Origin: CAYPNF01 sp964411985
GTDB lineage: Bacteria > Verrucomicrobiota > Verrucomicrobiia > Limisphaerales > J093
Length of the DNA: 43,211 bases
Assembly: GCA_964411985.1 (NCBI GenBank)
Contig: CAYPNF010000063.1
Span: 1 to 43,211, forward strand
Direction of reading: 5' to 3'
In this document: piece after piece, positions 33,510 through 42,180 of the stretch
Position numbering within the stretch: the stretch's first letter is position 1
Layout: each line of letters opens with the position of its first letter
Program-made: the position numbers and the translations under genes
Notes under the pieces: generated by a model
Seen by the model: only the letters and a program-made list of their open reading frames with translations
What the model was told of the DNA's origin: nothing
Databases searched by the model: none

Positions 33510-33623
33510 AACAAACCCACTGCATGGCTCTCTGTCTTCACATCCTGTCCATCATGTTCATCCTGTGCGCCCACCCATGGCTCCACCCGAGCCGATGATT
33601 TTGCTTCTCCCTTTCCCCAGCCT

Positions 33624-33637
33624 AATGTACAAACAAT
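33624..33637. promoter_or_regulatory. AATGTACAAACAAT site before the GntR gene, possible autoregulatory operator
   Basis: It agrees with the 28408-28421 inverted repeat at 11 of 14 positions and ends 5 bases before the chosen ATG. Its symmetry is imperfect, so it is a weaker candidate than the GH38 site. Confidence 0.3.
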
Positions 33638-33642
33638 ACGAC

Positions 33643-34428
33643 ATGAACGCCATCCATGCTCATGCCGAACTTGGGGCTGCCAATCCTCTCGGTCTGGACC
33701 GCCTGGACCGCAGCAGTGCCATGCCGCTCCATGCGCAGATCGAGTCGCAGCTCCGGGAGTTAATCCGACGTCCCGAATACCAGTCGGGATCCCTGCTGCC
33801 TGACGAGGTGAGCCTATCGCGACGATGGGGCATCAGCCGGGGCACGGTGCGGACCGCCCTCTTGAAACTGGTCCAGGAAGGGTTGCTCGTCCGGAAAGCT
33901 GGAGTCGGGACCCGGGTCGCTGGGCGGAGCCATGAATCAGGGATCCGGGCGTGGCGTAGTTTCACGAGGGAGATGGCGGACAAAGGGATCAGGGTAGAGA
34001 ACTACAAACTGGAGTACCAGGAGATGGAAGCCAGCGAGGACGCGGCGCGGGCGTTGCAGGTGGAAGTGGGCACCCGAGTCTGGCGCCTCAGCCGCGTGCG
34101 CGGATGGAATCAGGAACCGGTCCTGCATACGGCCTCGTGGTTCCACCCCAGACTGGAACTGCGCGGCTCGGAGGATTTCGCTGCCCCGCTCTATGAAGTC
34201 CTGGAAAGGGTCACCGGCGTTACCCCGCACCATGCGCGTGAGACCTTTCTGGCGGTCGCCGCGGATTCACGAATGGTTCGGCTCTTGAAAGTCCCTTTAC
34301 ATTCGCCCTTATTGCTCCGGAGACACTCCGTCTTCGACTCAGGCGACCGGCCGTTCGAGTTCGCGGAAGTGCATTACGTCAGTTCCCGGTTCACCCTCAC
34401 TCTCGAATTGAGGCGGGGCAATCTCTGA
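33643..34428 (+). CDS. GntR family transcriptional regulator (HutC/UTRA type)
   Basis: A 261-residue protein from the ATG at 33643 (ATG 33625 also possible). The N-terminal winged helix (about 28-95) reads PLHAQIESQLRELI then LLPDEVSLSRRWGISRGTVRTAL in pieces, the canonical GntR pattern. The C-terminal UTRA domain (about 105-255) has VWRLSRVRGWNQEPVLHTASW and a final FAEVHYVSSRFTLTLEL. UTRA regulators sense small ligands, often phosphorylated sugars. Glycan-use genes nearby (GH38, GlcNAc kinase, GH43-PL10) make a sugar-derived effector plausible, but that is inference. It converges with mpl, 21 bases apart. Confidence 0.93.
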   Translation: MNAIHAHAELGAANPLGLDRLDRSSAMPLHAQIESQLRELIRRPEYQSGSLLPDEVSLSRRWGISRGTVRTALLKLVQEGLLVRKAGVGTRVAGRSHESGIRAWRSFTREMADKGIRVENYKLEYQEMEASEDAARALQVEVGTRVWRLSRVRGWNQEPVLHTASWFHPRLELRGSEDFAAPLYEVLERVTGVTPHHARETFLAVAADSRMVRLLKVPLHSPLLLRRHSVFDSGDRPFEFAEVHYVSSRFTLTLELRRGNL

Positions 34429-34449
34429 CCCAGACGGGCCTGGAGAACG

Positions 34450-35874
34450 TCACCGCTGCCGACGCGGCGGACCGGCGAAGTGCTGGAGCAGCCGGGCGTG
34501 AATGTCCCCAAAGCCACCGTTGCTGAAAACGCACACCACATCGCCACCCTGCACCGTCTCTCCCAGATGCCGGACGATGGAATCCACGTCGGGCAGGTAG
34601 GAGGCGTGTTTGCCCATCGCTTTCAAATCGTTCATCAGCCGCTGGGGATCTAAGCGTTCCTCCGGACGCAACAACTCCAACCGGGACACCTGAGCAATGA
34701 CCACTCCATCCGCGTCCCGGAAAGCCCCGGCTAACTCGGTTTGAAACACATTACGACGGGTCGTGTTGGTGCGCGGCTCGAAAACTGCCCAAATGTGTTG
34801 CTGTGGGTATTTGAATCGCAGCGCCTTCATCGTTTCGCGGATGGCGGTCGGGTGATGCCCAAAATCGTCGATGACCGTCACGCCGCCACTGATGCCGCGT
34901 ATTTCCATCCGGCGCTTCACCCCCCGGAAAGTCTTGAAGGCATCCTGAATCTGATGGTTCTTCAACCCGCAGTGTTTGGCGCAAGCGACCACGGCGAGTG
35001 CGTTGCGGACATTCAATTCTCCGATCAGATCGAGGTGAAACTTAAAGCTGGGAATCTCAAACTCGGACGCGGTCGGTCCGAAGCGCAGGTTAAAGGCGCG
35101 AAAGGCGTTCAACTCGCCTAACCCGAATCGTTTTACCGGGCAATGGGTCACCTCCAGCAAAGGTGCTAGGTTCGAATCGTCCCCATTGGCCAGCAAAAGT
35201 CCGTTGCGGGGAACCAGGTTGATGAACCGCCGAAACGCAGTCTGGATGGACTCCAGGTTCTCAAAGATGTCGGCATGGTCATATTCCAGATTGTTGATGA
35301 TGGCCACCTCGGGGAGGTAGTGGACGAACTTGCTTCGTTTATCGAAGAAGGCGGTGTCATACTCGTCCCCCTCGATGATGAACCAAGGACTGTCCGTAAA
35401 TCGTGCGCCCTGCCCGAAATTGCCGGGGATGCCGCCGATCAGGTAGCTGGGATTCAGCCCGCTATGCTCGAAGACCCAAGTCAAAAGCGAGGTGGTAGTG
35501 GTTTTCCCATGCGTCCCGGAGACGACCAGCGATCGTTTTCCCCGAATGAAGAACTCCTTGAGCAACTCCGGCAGGGAACAGTAGCGCAGCCGGTGGTCCA
35601 AAGCCGCTTCCGCCTCCGGGTTTCCACGCGAGATCGCGTTGCCAATCACCACGAGATCGGGACGATGCGCCAGGTTGGATTCCGCATAGCCAGTCATGAC
35701 CTCGATCTTGCGGTCGGCCAGAAACGTGGACATGGGCGGATAGACATTCTGGTCCGAACCGGTCACCCGAAAACCCTTCTCCGCCATCGCGGCGGCAGCG
35801 GACGCCATGGCGGTGCCACAGATCCCGACAAAATGCACAGACTTGATCTCGGTCGAAAACATGGGAGGCATCAT
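34450..35874 (-). CDS. mpl: UDP-N-acetylmuramate:L-alanyl-gamma-D-glutamyl-meso-diaminopimelate ligase
   Basis: A 474-residue protein from the ATG at 35874 (E. coli Mpl has 457); the frame is open to 36054 but the extension lacks family sequence. The Mur-ligase N-domain begins VHFVGICGTAMAS (13-25), typical of the Mpl/MurC branch. The ATP-binding P-loop is SGTHGKTTTT (119-128). IEGDEYDTAFFDKRSKF (167-183) is the Mpl-specific variant of the central motif. DDFGHHPTAIRETMKA supplies the C-domain. Mpl ligates recycled murein tripeptide to UDP-MurNAc in the cytoplasm. This indicates a peptidoglycan wall containing diaminopimelate and a recycling pathway. Confidence 0.95.
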   Translation of the reverse strand: MMPPMFSTEIKSVHFVGICGTAMASAAAAMAEKGFRVTGSDQNVYPPMSTFLADRKIEVMTGYAESNLAHRPDLVVIGNAISRGNPEAEAALDHRLRYCSLPELLKEFFIRGKRSLVVSGTHGKTTTTSLLTWVFEHSGLNPSYLIGGIPGNFGQGARFTDSPWFIIEGDEYDTAFFDKRSKFVHYLPEVAIINNLEYDHADIFENLESIQTAFRRFINLVPRNGLLLANGDDSNLAPLLEVTHCPVKRFGLGELNAFRAFNLRFGPTASEFEIPSFKFHLDLIGELNVRNALAVVACAKHCGLKNHQIQDAFKTFRGVKRRMEIRGISGGVTVIDDFGHHPTAIRETMKALRFKYPQQHIWAVFEPRTNTTRRNVFQTELAGAFRDADGVVIAQVSRLELLRPEERLDPQRLMNDLKAMGKHASYLPDVDSIVRHLGETVQGGDVVCVFSNGGFGDIHARLLQHFAGPPRRQR

Positions 35875-36041
35875 GCGTAAGGTCCGCAGCGGGATAAAGT
35901 AGAATCTCGCGACTTTAGGGTGTGGAGTCCGCAGACAGACAGGTATGTGGATACCCCCCTCTCGCAATGTGCGGACGAAATTGTGGTTGCTGCCGTTCTT
36001 GAGCAGAGGCATGTTTTCCGTGTCAGCTGAGTCTGGATGCG

Positions 36042-36578
36042 ATGCGCTGCCCACCTAAAGGATGGATAGCTCAAACGGTGCCTATCACCGTGCTGGGACT
36101 CGTCTTGACCTGGAGCACGCGGGTCTGCGGCGAAGAGCTCCCACCGGAAAAGAATCTGTTCCGCCATTCCGTGCCGCAGTTGGTCGAACCGGACCCACCT
36201 GAAGAATCCCCCCAAACGTCCGTCCAGGACGACGCCGCTCCACCCCTCACCCACCCTCCCTCGGCCCCTGTCTCGGATCCGGATCCCACTCCCGCCGGCC
36301 TCACCGTAGGTGAAATGCTCCGACGTTCGGACTGGGATTTCGATCAACTCCCCGCGTGGGAACAGCGACAGGTCCGCGTCGCCATGGATTCCCCTACCGT
36401 TCCCTACCGGCATCCCTACGAGGGCGGTTTCCTGGAGAAGCTGGATAACACGATCTTCCCCGAACCCGCAGTGGTCAAAGTGGGGTCAACCTACATGAGC
36501 GGGGGGATCGTCACGGCCATCCAGAAGAAGAATCCGTTCGGCCTCATCAACCAGACGGTGTTCATGCTTTCGTTCTGA
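36042..36578 (+). CDS. Hypothetical secreted protein, proline-rich
   Basis: A 178-residue protein from the ATG at 36042, divergent from mpl (167 bases between the starts). A hydrophobic segment at 10-24 followed by RVCGE suggests a signal peptide. Residues about 50-85 are rich in Pro, Asp and Ser, with SDPDPTPAGLTVGEML marking the start of a conserved-looking C-terminal part that ends KKNPFGLINQTVFMLSF. I do not recognise a family. It is followed by the SIS-domain gene 56 bases downstream on the same strand. Confidence 0.65.
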   Translation: MRCPPKGWIAQTVPITVLGLVLTWSTRVCGEELPPEKNLFRHSVPQLVEPDPPEESPQTSVQDDAAPPLTHPPSAPVSDPDPTPAGLTVGEMLRRSDWDFDQLPAWEQRQVRVAMDSPTVPYRHPYEGGFLEKLDNTIFPEPAVVKVGSTYMSGGIVTAIQKKNPFGLINQTVFMLSF

Positions 36579-36634
36579 TATCCAGCAGGTTGAGCACGAC
36601 AGCTTTTTGCTGTCCCGCGACCCCGAGGTGTGCC

Positions 36635-37219
36635 ATGATGATCTTCATGATGAAGAAATGGATTGGCGAGTATGTTTCGGCGCAACAGGCCGCTCTGGCG
36701 GCGATTTCCCCTCAGGCGGTGGAGCAGATAGTCCAAACCCTCCGCACAGCCCTGGAAGAAGACCGCCAGATCTTCGTCTTCGGCAACGGAGGCAGCGCTG
36801 CCAACGCCTCGCACTTCGCCACTGATCTGGGGAAAGGCTCCTCAGACAAAATCGGGCGACGGTTCCGCGTTCTGTCCCTCAATGACAATGTGAGTTGGAT
36901 GACCGCACTGGGAAATGATTACTCCTACGAGGACGTGTTCGTGCGTCAGTTGATGAACTACGCGCGCCCCAAGGACGTGGTTCTAACCATGAGCGTCAGC
37001 GGTAACTCACCCAACTTGGTGAAAGCAGTGGAGTGGTCGGTCAAGAACGGCCTTGAGACCATTGCCCTGGTAGGCGGCAAACGGGGCCGGCTGGCGGACC
37101 TGGCGAAACAGGCTGTCGTGATTCCCTCCGAACATTACGGTCGGGTCGAAGACGCGCACATGGGCATCTGCCACATGATCTGCTACGCTTTCATGGAGCT
37201 TCCGGACCTCCAGAAATAG
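36635..37219 (+). CDS. SIS-domain phosphosugar isomerase-like protein (GmhA/DiaA type)
   Basis: A 194-residue protein from the ATG at 36635; a GAGGT (36625-36629) 5 bases upstream supports this start over upstream alternatives. FGNGGSAANASHFATDL (about 50-66) is the phosphosugar-binding loop, TMSVSGNSPNLVKA (about 110-123) the second SIS motif, and EDAHMGICHMICYAF (about 172-186) carries the His used in heptose-phosphate isomerases. Where E. coli GmhA has the catalytic Glu65 (HFAEEL), this protein has Asp (HFATDL). It may act on sedoheptulose-7-phosphate or on another phosphosugar. It precedes uvrC by 42 bases on the same strand. Confidence 0.87.
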   Translation: MMIFMMKKWIGEYVSAQQAALAAISPQAVEQIVQTLRTALEEDRQIFVFGNGGSAANASHFATDLGKGSSDKIGRRFRVLSLNDNVSWMTALGNDYSYEDVFVRQLMNYARPKDVVLTMSVSGNSPNLVKAVEWSVKNGLETIALVGGKRGRLADLAKQAVVIPSEHYGRVEDAHMGICHMICYAFMELPDLQK

Positions 37220-37261
37220 CAGGGAAACGCCCCCAACCGGCGGGAGGGCCCTCGGAACGTC

Positions 37262-38842
37262 ATGCCTGTCAACGAAACGATCCGACGCAAACTCCAGGAG
37301 GTGCCCCACAAGCCGGGAGTGTACCTCATGAAGGATCGTTTCGGAACGGTCATTTATGTAGGCAAAGCCCGCGACCTGCGGCGGCGCGTCAGCCAATACT
37401 TTCACCCCTCGCGTCGCATGGGGTGGGACCTCAAGTTCAATGCCTTGGTGGAAGCCATCCACGACCTCGACATTCACCAGGTCAAAAGCGAACCGGAGGC
37501 CCTCTTGCTCGAGGGCCGGCTCATCAAAGAGTTTCGACCTCGCTACAACGTCAGCTTCCGCGACGATAAGCAATTCCTGCTGATCAAGATCAACCTCAAC
37601 GACCCGATCCCACGGTTCACCCTCACCCGTGTGGAGCAGGAGGACGAAGGAAAGTACTTCGGACCCTTCGTCAGTTCGGGCGCGGTGCGCCGCACGCTTG
37701 CCTTGGTGCGGCACAAGTTCAACCTGCGCGGGTGCCGCCCCCTCACCCCGGGGGAAGCCGACTACAAACACTGCCTCTACGCACACCTCAAGGTCTGCAC
37801 CGCACCCTGCATCGGGAACGTCACCCGCGAGCAATACCTCAGCCAGGTACGCGCGGCCTGCGAATTCCTCGACGGCCAATGCGCCGAAATGGAAAACGAA
37901 CTTGAGGCCGACATGAAGAAGGCGGCCGGGGCCCTGGACTTCGAAAAAGCCGCCCAGTTGCGGGATCTCCTCACCGACATTCGCCGTACAACGGAGAAGA
38001 CGCGGAAGTTCCCCCGTTTGCCCTATTCCCTTCCGCTGGCAGTCAAACCAGAAGAAGACCTCCAAGAGCTGGCAAAGGTCCTGGGTCTCCCATCCCCGCC
38101 TGAGCGAATCGAGGGATACGACATCTCCAACATCAGCGGCACATTCGCGGTCGCCTCCATGGTGAGCTTCCGCCACGGCCGCCCTGATCGCGCCGCCTAT
38201 CGTCGTTTCCGCATGAAAACGGTCACTGGCCAGGATGACTTTGCCTGCATGGCCGAGACCATACGCCGACGATACTCCCGCTTGGTGCGGGAACGGCTGC
38301 ACACCGCTCAGAGTGACAAGGAAGAAGGTCCAGGGGCAGCCCGAAAGGAGGCATCGCCTGAGCAACTACCCGATCTCATCCTCATCGACGGCGGCAAAGG
38401 GCAGCTCAACGCGGCGTGCGCGGAATTGAAGAAACTGGGCCTGGCTCACGTTCCGATCCTTGGCCTGGCAAAGGAATTCGAGGAAATCTACCTACCCGGC
38501 GCCAGAGACCCCATTCGATTGGGGTTGGACTCCGGAGCGCTGAAGTTGCTCCAGCGGGTGCGGGACGAATCCCATCGCTTCGCCAATACCTACAACGCGC
38601 AGCTCCGCCTGAAACGTATTTCCGAGAGTCTGCTCGATGAATTCCCGGGAATCGGAGGTCAGCGCAAAGCTGCCCTCCTGAAGAAGTTTGGATCGGTCCA
38701 GCGGCTCAAGCTTGCCAGCGTGGAACAAATCGCCGAGGTGCCAGGGTTCGGCGGAAAAGCAGCTGCAGAGCTCAAGGCCTTCCTGGAAGCGCGAACCGCA
38801 ACCACGGATCGCGACGCCCCGCCACCGGTGAGTATCCCTTGA
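37262..38842 (+). CDS. uvrC: Excinuclease ABC subunit C
   Basis: A 526-residue protein from the ATG at 37262. The N-terminal GIY-YIG nuclease (about 15-95) has PGVYLMKD and VIYVGKARDLRRRVSQYF; KYFGPFVSSGAVR and the Cys cluster around CRPL and CTAPCIG are typical. The UVR domain lies at about 205-240 (ALDFEKAAQLRDLL). The RNase-H-like endonuclease domain includes IEGYDISNISGT and LILIDGGKGQLNAA. Two helix-hairpin-helix motifs end the protein (about 460-515: FPGIGGQRKAALL and VPGFGGKAAAEL). E. coli UvrC has 610 residues; the shorter length reflects a reduced region between the UVR and endonuclease domains. With UvrAB it makes both incisions in nucleotide excision repair. Confidence 0.96.
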   Translation: MPVNETIRRKLQEVPHKPGVYLMKDRFGTVIYVGKARDLRRRVSQYFHPSRRMGWDLKFNALVEAIHDLDIHQVKSEPEALLLEGRLIKEFRPRYNVSFRDDKQFLLIKINLNDPIPRFTLTRVEQEDEGKYFGPFVSSGAVRRTLALVRHKFNLRGCRPLTPGEADYKHCLYAHLKVCTAPCIGNVTREQYLSQVRAACEFLDGQCAEMENELEADMKKAAGALDFEKAAQLRDLLTDIRRTTEKTRKFPRLPYSLPLAVKPEEDLQELAKVLGLPSPPERIEGYDISNISGTFAVASMVSFRHGRPDRAAYRRFRMKTVTGQDDFACMAETIRRRYSRLVRERLHTAQSDKEEGPGAARKEASPEQLPDLILIDGGKGQLNAACAELKKLGLAHVPILGLAKEFEEIYLPGARDPIRLGLDSGALKLLQRVRDESHRFANTYNAQLRLKRISESLLDEFPGIGGQRKAALLKKFGSVQRLKLASVEQIAEVPGFGGKAAAELKAFLEARTATTDRDAPPPVSIP

Positions 38843-39630
38843 AAGGGTCGGACTGACCCGTTCAACGAGGGCTGAATACTTGGGATTCATGCCCCTAGGT
38901 ACCGCTTTCCCACTCCCCCCATCGCAAGCAAGACACCTGAGGATACTGCATTAAGGTTCAAAAGGTGGAGCGACCGACCAACCGGTCGTATTACGTCAAT
39001 CTGCCCGTAGGCTTTAGCCGAGGTGATCAACCTCCAGAAAGGTGAGCGATGGGAATGGGCGATGGAAAATCAAAACACGCTGATTCTAACTCGCGTCAAA
39101 AACAGGAAAAGCGCCGCCGCCGCGGGGCTAAGAGTTAGGTTCTGGCGTATGAGCCAATCTGGAGGCTTGTCGGAGGAAGAGCGGCTCAGCGCCGCACGGC
39201 CCTTCGGGCGGAGTTCGAACAACTCTTCCAGTGTGGCGCCACCTTCCCTGCACGATCAACTCGCCAACCGCCTCTCTATAATCAGTCATCGTCCGAATGA
39301 GGGATAGTGAACCACCTGCACTCCCACAAAGCCTACCTTCCCCGACAATACCGTAGCCGCTCTGCGGCTGACTGGAACATGCAATCCCAAGACCGAGTGA
39401 TTCCCGGAGATGTCAAACTCTGGGAGTCCTCCAGCAGAGCCGGAGGATTACCAGTTGGATTGAGCCCAACTTTAACTCGCAAGCTGCCGTTTTAATAGCC
39501 GCGACCAGCCGTCATCAGGGAAATCCGAAAAATGCAGCCTCACCGGATCTTGCCATCGACAAACCAACACTCGGCACAGGACCTGACACAGCAACGCCGG
39601 GTCGAATCCGGCGGATGAAAGTGATCTGGC
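38843..39630. other. Intergenic region with hairpins, no credible gene
   Basis: These 788 bases separate uvrC from the pseudopilin gene. Hairpins seen: AGCCGC-TCT-GCGGCT (39356-39370), preceded by CCGT and similar in style to the 10255-10530 hairpins; TCCTCC/GGAGGA around 39428-39449; and AGTTGG/CCAACT around 39454-39471. Short open frames lack ribosome-binding sites and family resemblance. No RNA gene could be recognised. Confidence 0.5.
38845..38859 (+). terminator. Weak hairpin just after uvrC
   Basis: GGGTC-N5-GACCC begins 2 bases after the uvrC stop codon. The stem is 5 bp and no T-run follows, so it is only a possible terminator. Confidence 0.3.
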
Positions 39631-40476
39631 TCAAGGATTGAGTTTTGAGGGGAAGCGTCGGGCGAGCCACTTGACGTCGCGAGGTGCGGTCTTATCCGTT
39701 GGGGAGCTGCTGAACTTGTTCGGATCCATGCTCGCCGAGTACTTGATGAGCGCGGCATCCAACCATTTATGGGATTCGGCGTGACCGTCGGCGTAGTTGA
39801 AGGTGCTGGCGTTTCCGTGAAAGTTGGCCGTGGAGTCCACCAATTGGGCACCTACATAATCCTTGGCCGGATTGCCTTGGTTCATGATCCAGGAACCGAC
39901 GTTCTCCCCGCGAGGATCGTTCTCTTCCACCCAAACATAACGTTCACTCGGGGTGGCCAGGGAGCTTTGCTTGTAGAGTTCAGGCACCTCCCCGTTTAAG
40001 GAACCGACGCCGGAGAGGCTAACGTAGGTATACCCCTTCCCCGCCTTCAGTTTCATCCGGATATCCCCAGGACAATGGATAATGCCGGGGGCTGGGGCAT
40101 AATTGAACAAGGCACCCTGCTTGTAACCTTCCTCGATGGTTATCTGGATACGCTTCTCAGGACTGGTCCCAGCGGGAATCATGTTCGGCGGGGGCTTCGG
40201 CGGGGTAGCGTATCGCCACGGTGTCTCCCCGGCAGGGTTCTTAGCCTGGAGGAGATTCACGAGTCGATCATTGGAATCGGTGGAATACATGATCCAGGCG
40301 AGCACCAACTGTTTCTGATTGCTCATGCAGAAGGAACCGGTCGCCTTCAGCTTGGCCCGGGAGAGGGCGGGTAACAGCAAGCCAGCAAGAATGGCGATGA
40401 TGGCAATCACCACCAGAAGTTCGATGAGGGTGAACCCCTGCCTGAGGGTCGAGCCGATCCGTGCGTAAGTCTTCAT
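39631..40476 (-). CDS. Type II secretion-like pseudopilin with H-X9-DG motif
   Basis: A 281-residue protein from the ATG at 40476; the longer frame to 40518 would place residues before the prepilin leader. The leader ends RQG and the mature protein starts FTLIELLVVIAIIAIL (15-30), the classical prepilin peptidase cleavage and methylation site. PALSRAKLKA follows. The motif H220-X9-D230-G231 (FHGNASTFNYADGH) is characteristic of the abundant pseudopilins of Planctomycetes and Verrucomicrobia. It acts in the cell envelope, probably in a secretion or surface-fibre system. No other secretion genes are adjacent; such genes are commonly scattered in many copies in these phyla. Confidence 0.92.
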   Translation of the reverse strand: MKTYARIGSTLRQGFTLIELLVVIAIIAILAGLLLPALSRAKLKATGSFCMSNQKQLVLAWIMYSTDSNDRLVNLLQAKNPAGETPWRYATPPKPPPNMIPAGTSPEKRIQITIEEGYKQGALFNYAPAPGIIHCPGDIRMKLKAGKGYTYVSLSGVGSLNGEVPELYKQSSLATPSERYVWVEENDPRGENVGSWIMNQGNPAKDYVGAQLVDSTANFHGNASTFNYADGHAESHKWLDAALIKYSASMDPNKFSSSPTDKTAPRDVKWLARRFPSKLNP

Positions 40477-40914
40477 AAGCGCGCCGCGATCTGAAAAGTG
40501 AACTTGGTAATTCTCCACTTGCCAGAATGAGAAGTCAAATCCCGTTTGGCAGAGAGTTGCAGCAGGGTTATTTCCTCTGAGATGGGTAAACCCCTTGGGA
40601 AGCGCAGGTGCGCTTTGAGGTGGAGCCTTGGGAGGGAGTCAGCGCGCCGGAGGCTTTTGTTTCTCGGCGCCGAAAAGTCCTTCCTTGGCCCCCTGTGAGA
40701 GGGTCAGTCCGACAATCGTGAACATCACGCATGATCCTCGAGGTTTTCTAGATGGAAATTCACGCGGCGGGGTGAGGCCGCCAGCCGGTGCGGCCCTACG
40801 CCTCGCCTACCGTGGCCAACCACATCTGCCAGATGTACTATTGTCGGCCTAACCCTTTCATTGGGAGTACATACCCAGCTTTACAGCACGCTGGTAAACT
40901 GGTAAGCTGACTAC
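40477..40914. other. Divergent intergenic region between the pseudopilin and toxin-antitoxin genes
   Basis: These 438 bases contain a GCGGC/GCCGC hairpin near 40770-40790, an ACATCT-GCC-AGATGT hairpin (40822-40836) and the operator candidate at 40877-40908. No gene is supported. Confidence 0.5.
40877..40908 (+). promoter_or_regulatory. Candidate operator of the vapBC-like pair
   Basis: Two direct CTGGTAA copies (40891-40897 and 40899-40905) lie within an AGCTT...AAGCT inverted repeat that ends 6 bases before the antitoxin ATG. RHH antitoxins commonly bind short repeats at this position to repress their own operon. Confidence 0.4.
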
Positions 40915-41220
40915 ATGAAAACAACGTTCGATCTGCCTGACGAGTTGGTGCGCGAAGTGAAAATGCGCGCCCTCCTGCAAGGCCGGACCGTGAAGGATCT
41001 TGTCGCCGAGTTCCTCCGGGAGGGTCTGGAAATGGTGCCCGCCCGTCCTCCGAAGAAGTCCCCCACCAGTGAGAGGGTGGAGGTCAAGGAGAGCGGTCTG
41101 CCGGTGATTCGCTGTCGTGCGGATGCTGCGGCTGCCCGGATGAGTGTGGAGGCCCTGCTCAAACTCGAACAGGCAACTCAAACCGAGGAGGACTTGAAAC
41201 GTGCCGGGCTTGCTCTTTGA
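40915..41220 (+). CDS. VapB-type ribbon-helix-helix antitoxin
   Basis: A 101-residue protein from the ATG at 40915. The N-terminal MKTTFDLPDELVREVKMRAL, LQGRTVKDLVAEFLREGL is a ribbon-helix-helix domain (the strand residues KTTFDL bind DNA). The C-terminal part (about 50-101) should cover the toxin. It overlaps the following PIN gene by 20 bases, as in vapBC operons. No clear Shine-Dalgarno is visible. Confidence 0.88.
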   Translation: MKTTFDLPDELVREVKMRALLQGRTVKDLVAEFLREGLEMVPARPPKKSPTSERVEVKESGLPVIRCRADAAAARMSVEALLKLEQATQTEEDLKRAGLAL

Positions 41221-41650
41221 CTCCAATGTGTGGATAGCAGCGGTCTTCCCCACGCATCCATCTCACGAGCCGTCCCGGCAATGCCTGCAGCAGGCGACCC
41301 CTGCCATTCCGGCGGTCTTTTGTCGCCTCACGCAGCTGAGCTTTCTGCGTCTCAGTTCCACGCCGACGCTGCTGAAGTGCTACGGCGCGGAGGGCCTGAC
41401 CAATCGCGATGTCTTGGTGGCACTGGAAGCCTTGCTGGCCCTGCCTCAAGTCTGTGAACGGGAGGAGCCTCCCGGAGGATCGGCCCTCTGGCGCCGTCTG
41501 GCGTCCCGCGACACGGCTTCGCCCAAGGTGTGGATGGATGCCTACTTGGCGGCTTTCGCGATTGCGGGTGGATTACGCTTGGTATCCCTGGATCACGATT
41601 TCGAGAAATTCGAGGCGCAGGGGCTCGACTTGGTCCTGCTCCACCCATGA
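41201..41650 (+). CDS. VapC-type PIN-domain toxin
   Basis: A 149-residue protein from a GTG at 41201. LLFDSNVWIA (4-13) carries the first active Asp (D7), DAYLAAFA (about 113-120) another, and SLDHDFEKF (about 129-137) the final acidic pair. FEAQGLDLVLLHP ends the protein as in many VapC toxins of the TIGR00028-like class. PIN toxins cleave tRNA or rRNA. It is distinct in sequence from the PIN toxin at 31422-31826. Confidence 0.9.
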   Translation: MPGLLFDSNVWIAAVFPTHPSHEPSRQCLQQATPAIPAVFCRLTQLSFLRLSSTPTLLKCYGAEGLTNRDVLVALEALLALPQVCEREEPPGGSALWRRLASRDTASPKVWMDAYLAAFAIAGGLRLVSLDHDFEKFEAQGLDLVLLHP

Positions 41651-41665
41651 GTACCTTGTTATCGG

Positions 41666-41684
41666 CATGGGGGTACCTCCCATG
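41666..41684. terminator. Near-perfect palindrome between converging genes
   Basis: CATGGGGGTACCTCCCATG is a palindrome with a single mismatched pair, placed between the ends of the vapC-like gene and the small membrane-protein gene. A bidirectional terminator is possible, but no T-run follows directly. It may instead belong to a dispersed repeat. Confidence 0.35.
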
Positions 41685-41747
41685 AACATTTCCCTGAGAT
41701 TTTTAGGAATTTTGGGCAAAAACCCCGTTCGGTTCAGCCTTCCAAAC

Positions 41748-42032
41748 TCAGGATTTTCGCTTCCCAGCACGACTGACCCGGATTTCCCGCCAAACACCCA
41801 AAGCGCCAAGCACGACGGCACCAACAGGGATTCCCCGAATCCCCCATTGGATCATCGCCACCCCAACCATTTCTCCATATCGGCGCTGAAACTCGGCCTG
41901 GGAGAAAGTCGACGCGTAGAGGCCGCAGAGAAGATAACCGGCGACACACCCGAGGGCAGCTCCGAGGAGGCATCCAAGCACCCCACCCACCAGCGGCCGC
42001 CAGCATTGCTTCAATAAGTGTTCGATAGTCAT
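41748..42032 (-). CDS. Small membrane protein of unknown function
   Basis: A 94-residue protein from ATG 42032 (ATG 42059 adds nine residues). Two hydrophobic segments, about 15-38 (Gly-rich, GGVLGCLLGAALGCVAGYLL) and 57-78, are separated by a charged stretch. It ends in basic residues (AGKRKS), so the C-terminus is probably cytoplasmic. I recognise no family. It is 148 bases downstream of the SUMF1-domain gene on the same strand. Confidence 0.55.
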   Translation of the reverse strand: MTIEHLLKQCWRPLVGGVLGCLLGAALGCVAGYLLCGLYASTFSQAEFQRRYGEMVGVAMIQWGIRGIPVGAVVLGALGVWREIRVSRAGKRKS

Positions 42033-42180
42033 CGGATTCTCATCGCAATCAAGAGCCATATCGGTCTTCCGGATCGGGCCGAACTCTGCACGCTAATCTC
42101 TAGATGCGCCAATGCTGAGATGTCCAAAGCCGATCCTCCTTTCGGCAGCCTGCTCCGGACAGCTTCGCCTACCCCCCAGC

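Larger units (their letters stand above)
32933..33642. other. Repeat-rich intergenic region upstream of the GntR gene
   Basis: These 710 bases hold the partial and full repeat elements and a short run of spaced ATCCTGT motifs (33542-33548 and 33560-33566). No gene is supported; short minus-strand frames across the element are not conserved between copies (copy A carries a stop where copy B does not). Confidence 0.55.

Noticed and set aside
39023..39495. Short plus-strand frames between uvrC and the pseudopilin
   Set aside because: No Shine-Dalgarno, no conserved motif, and they run over hairpin-forming sequence.
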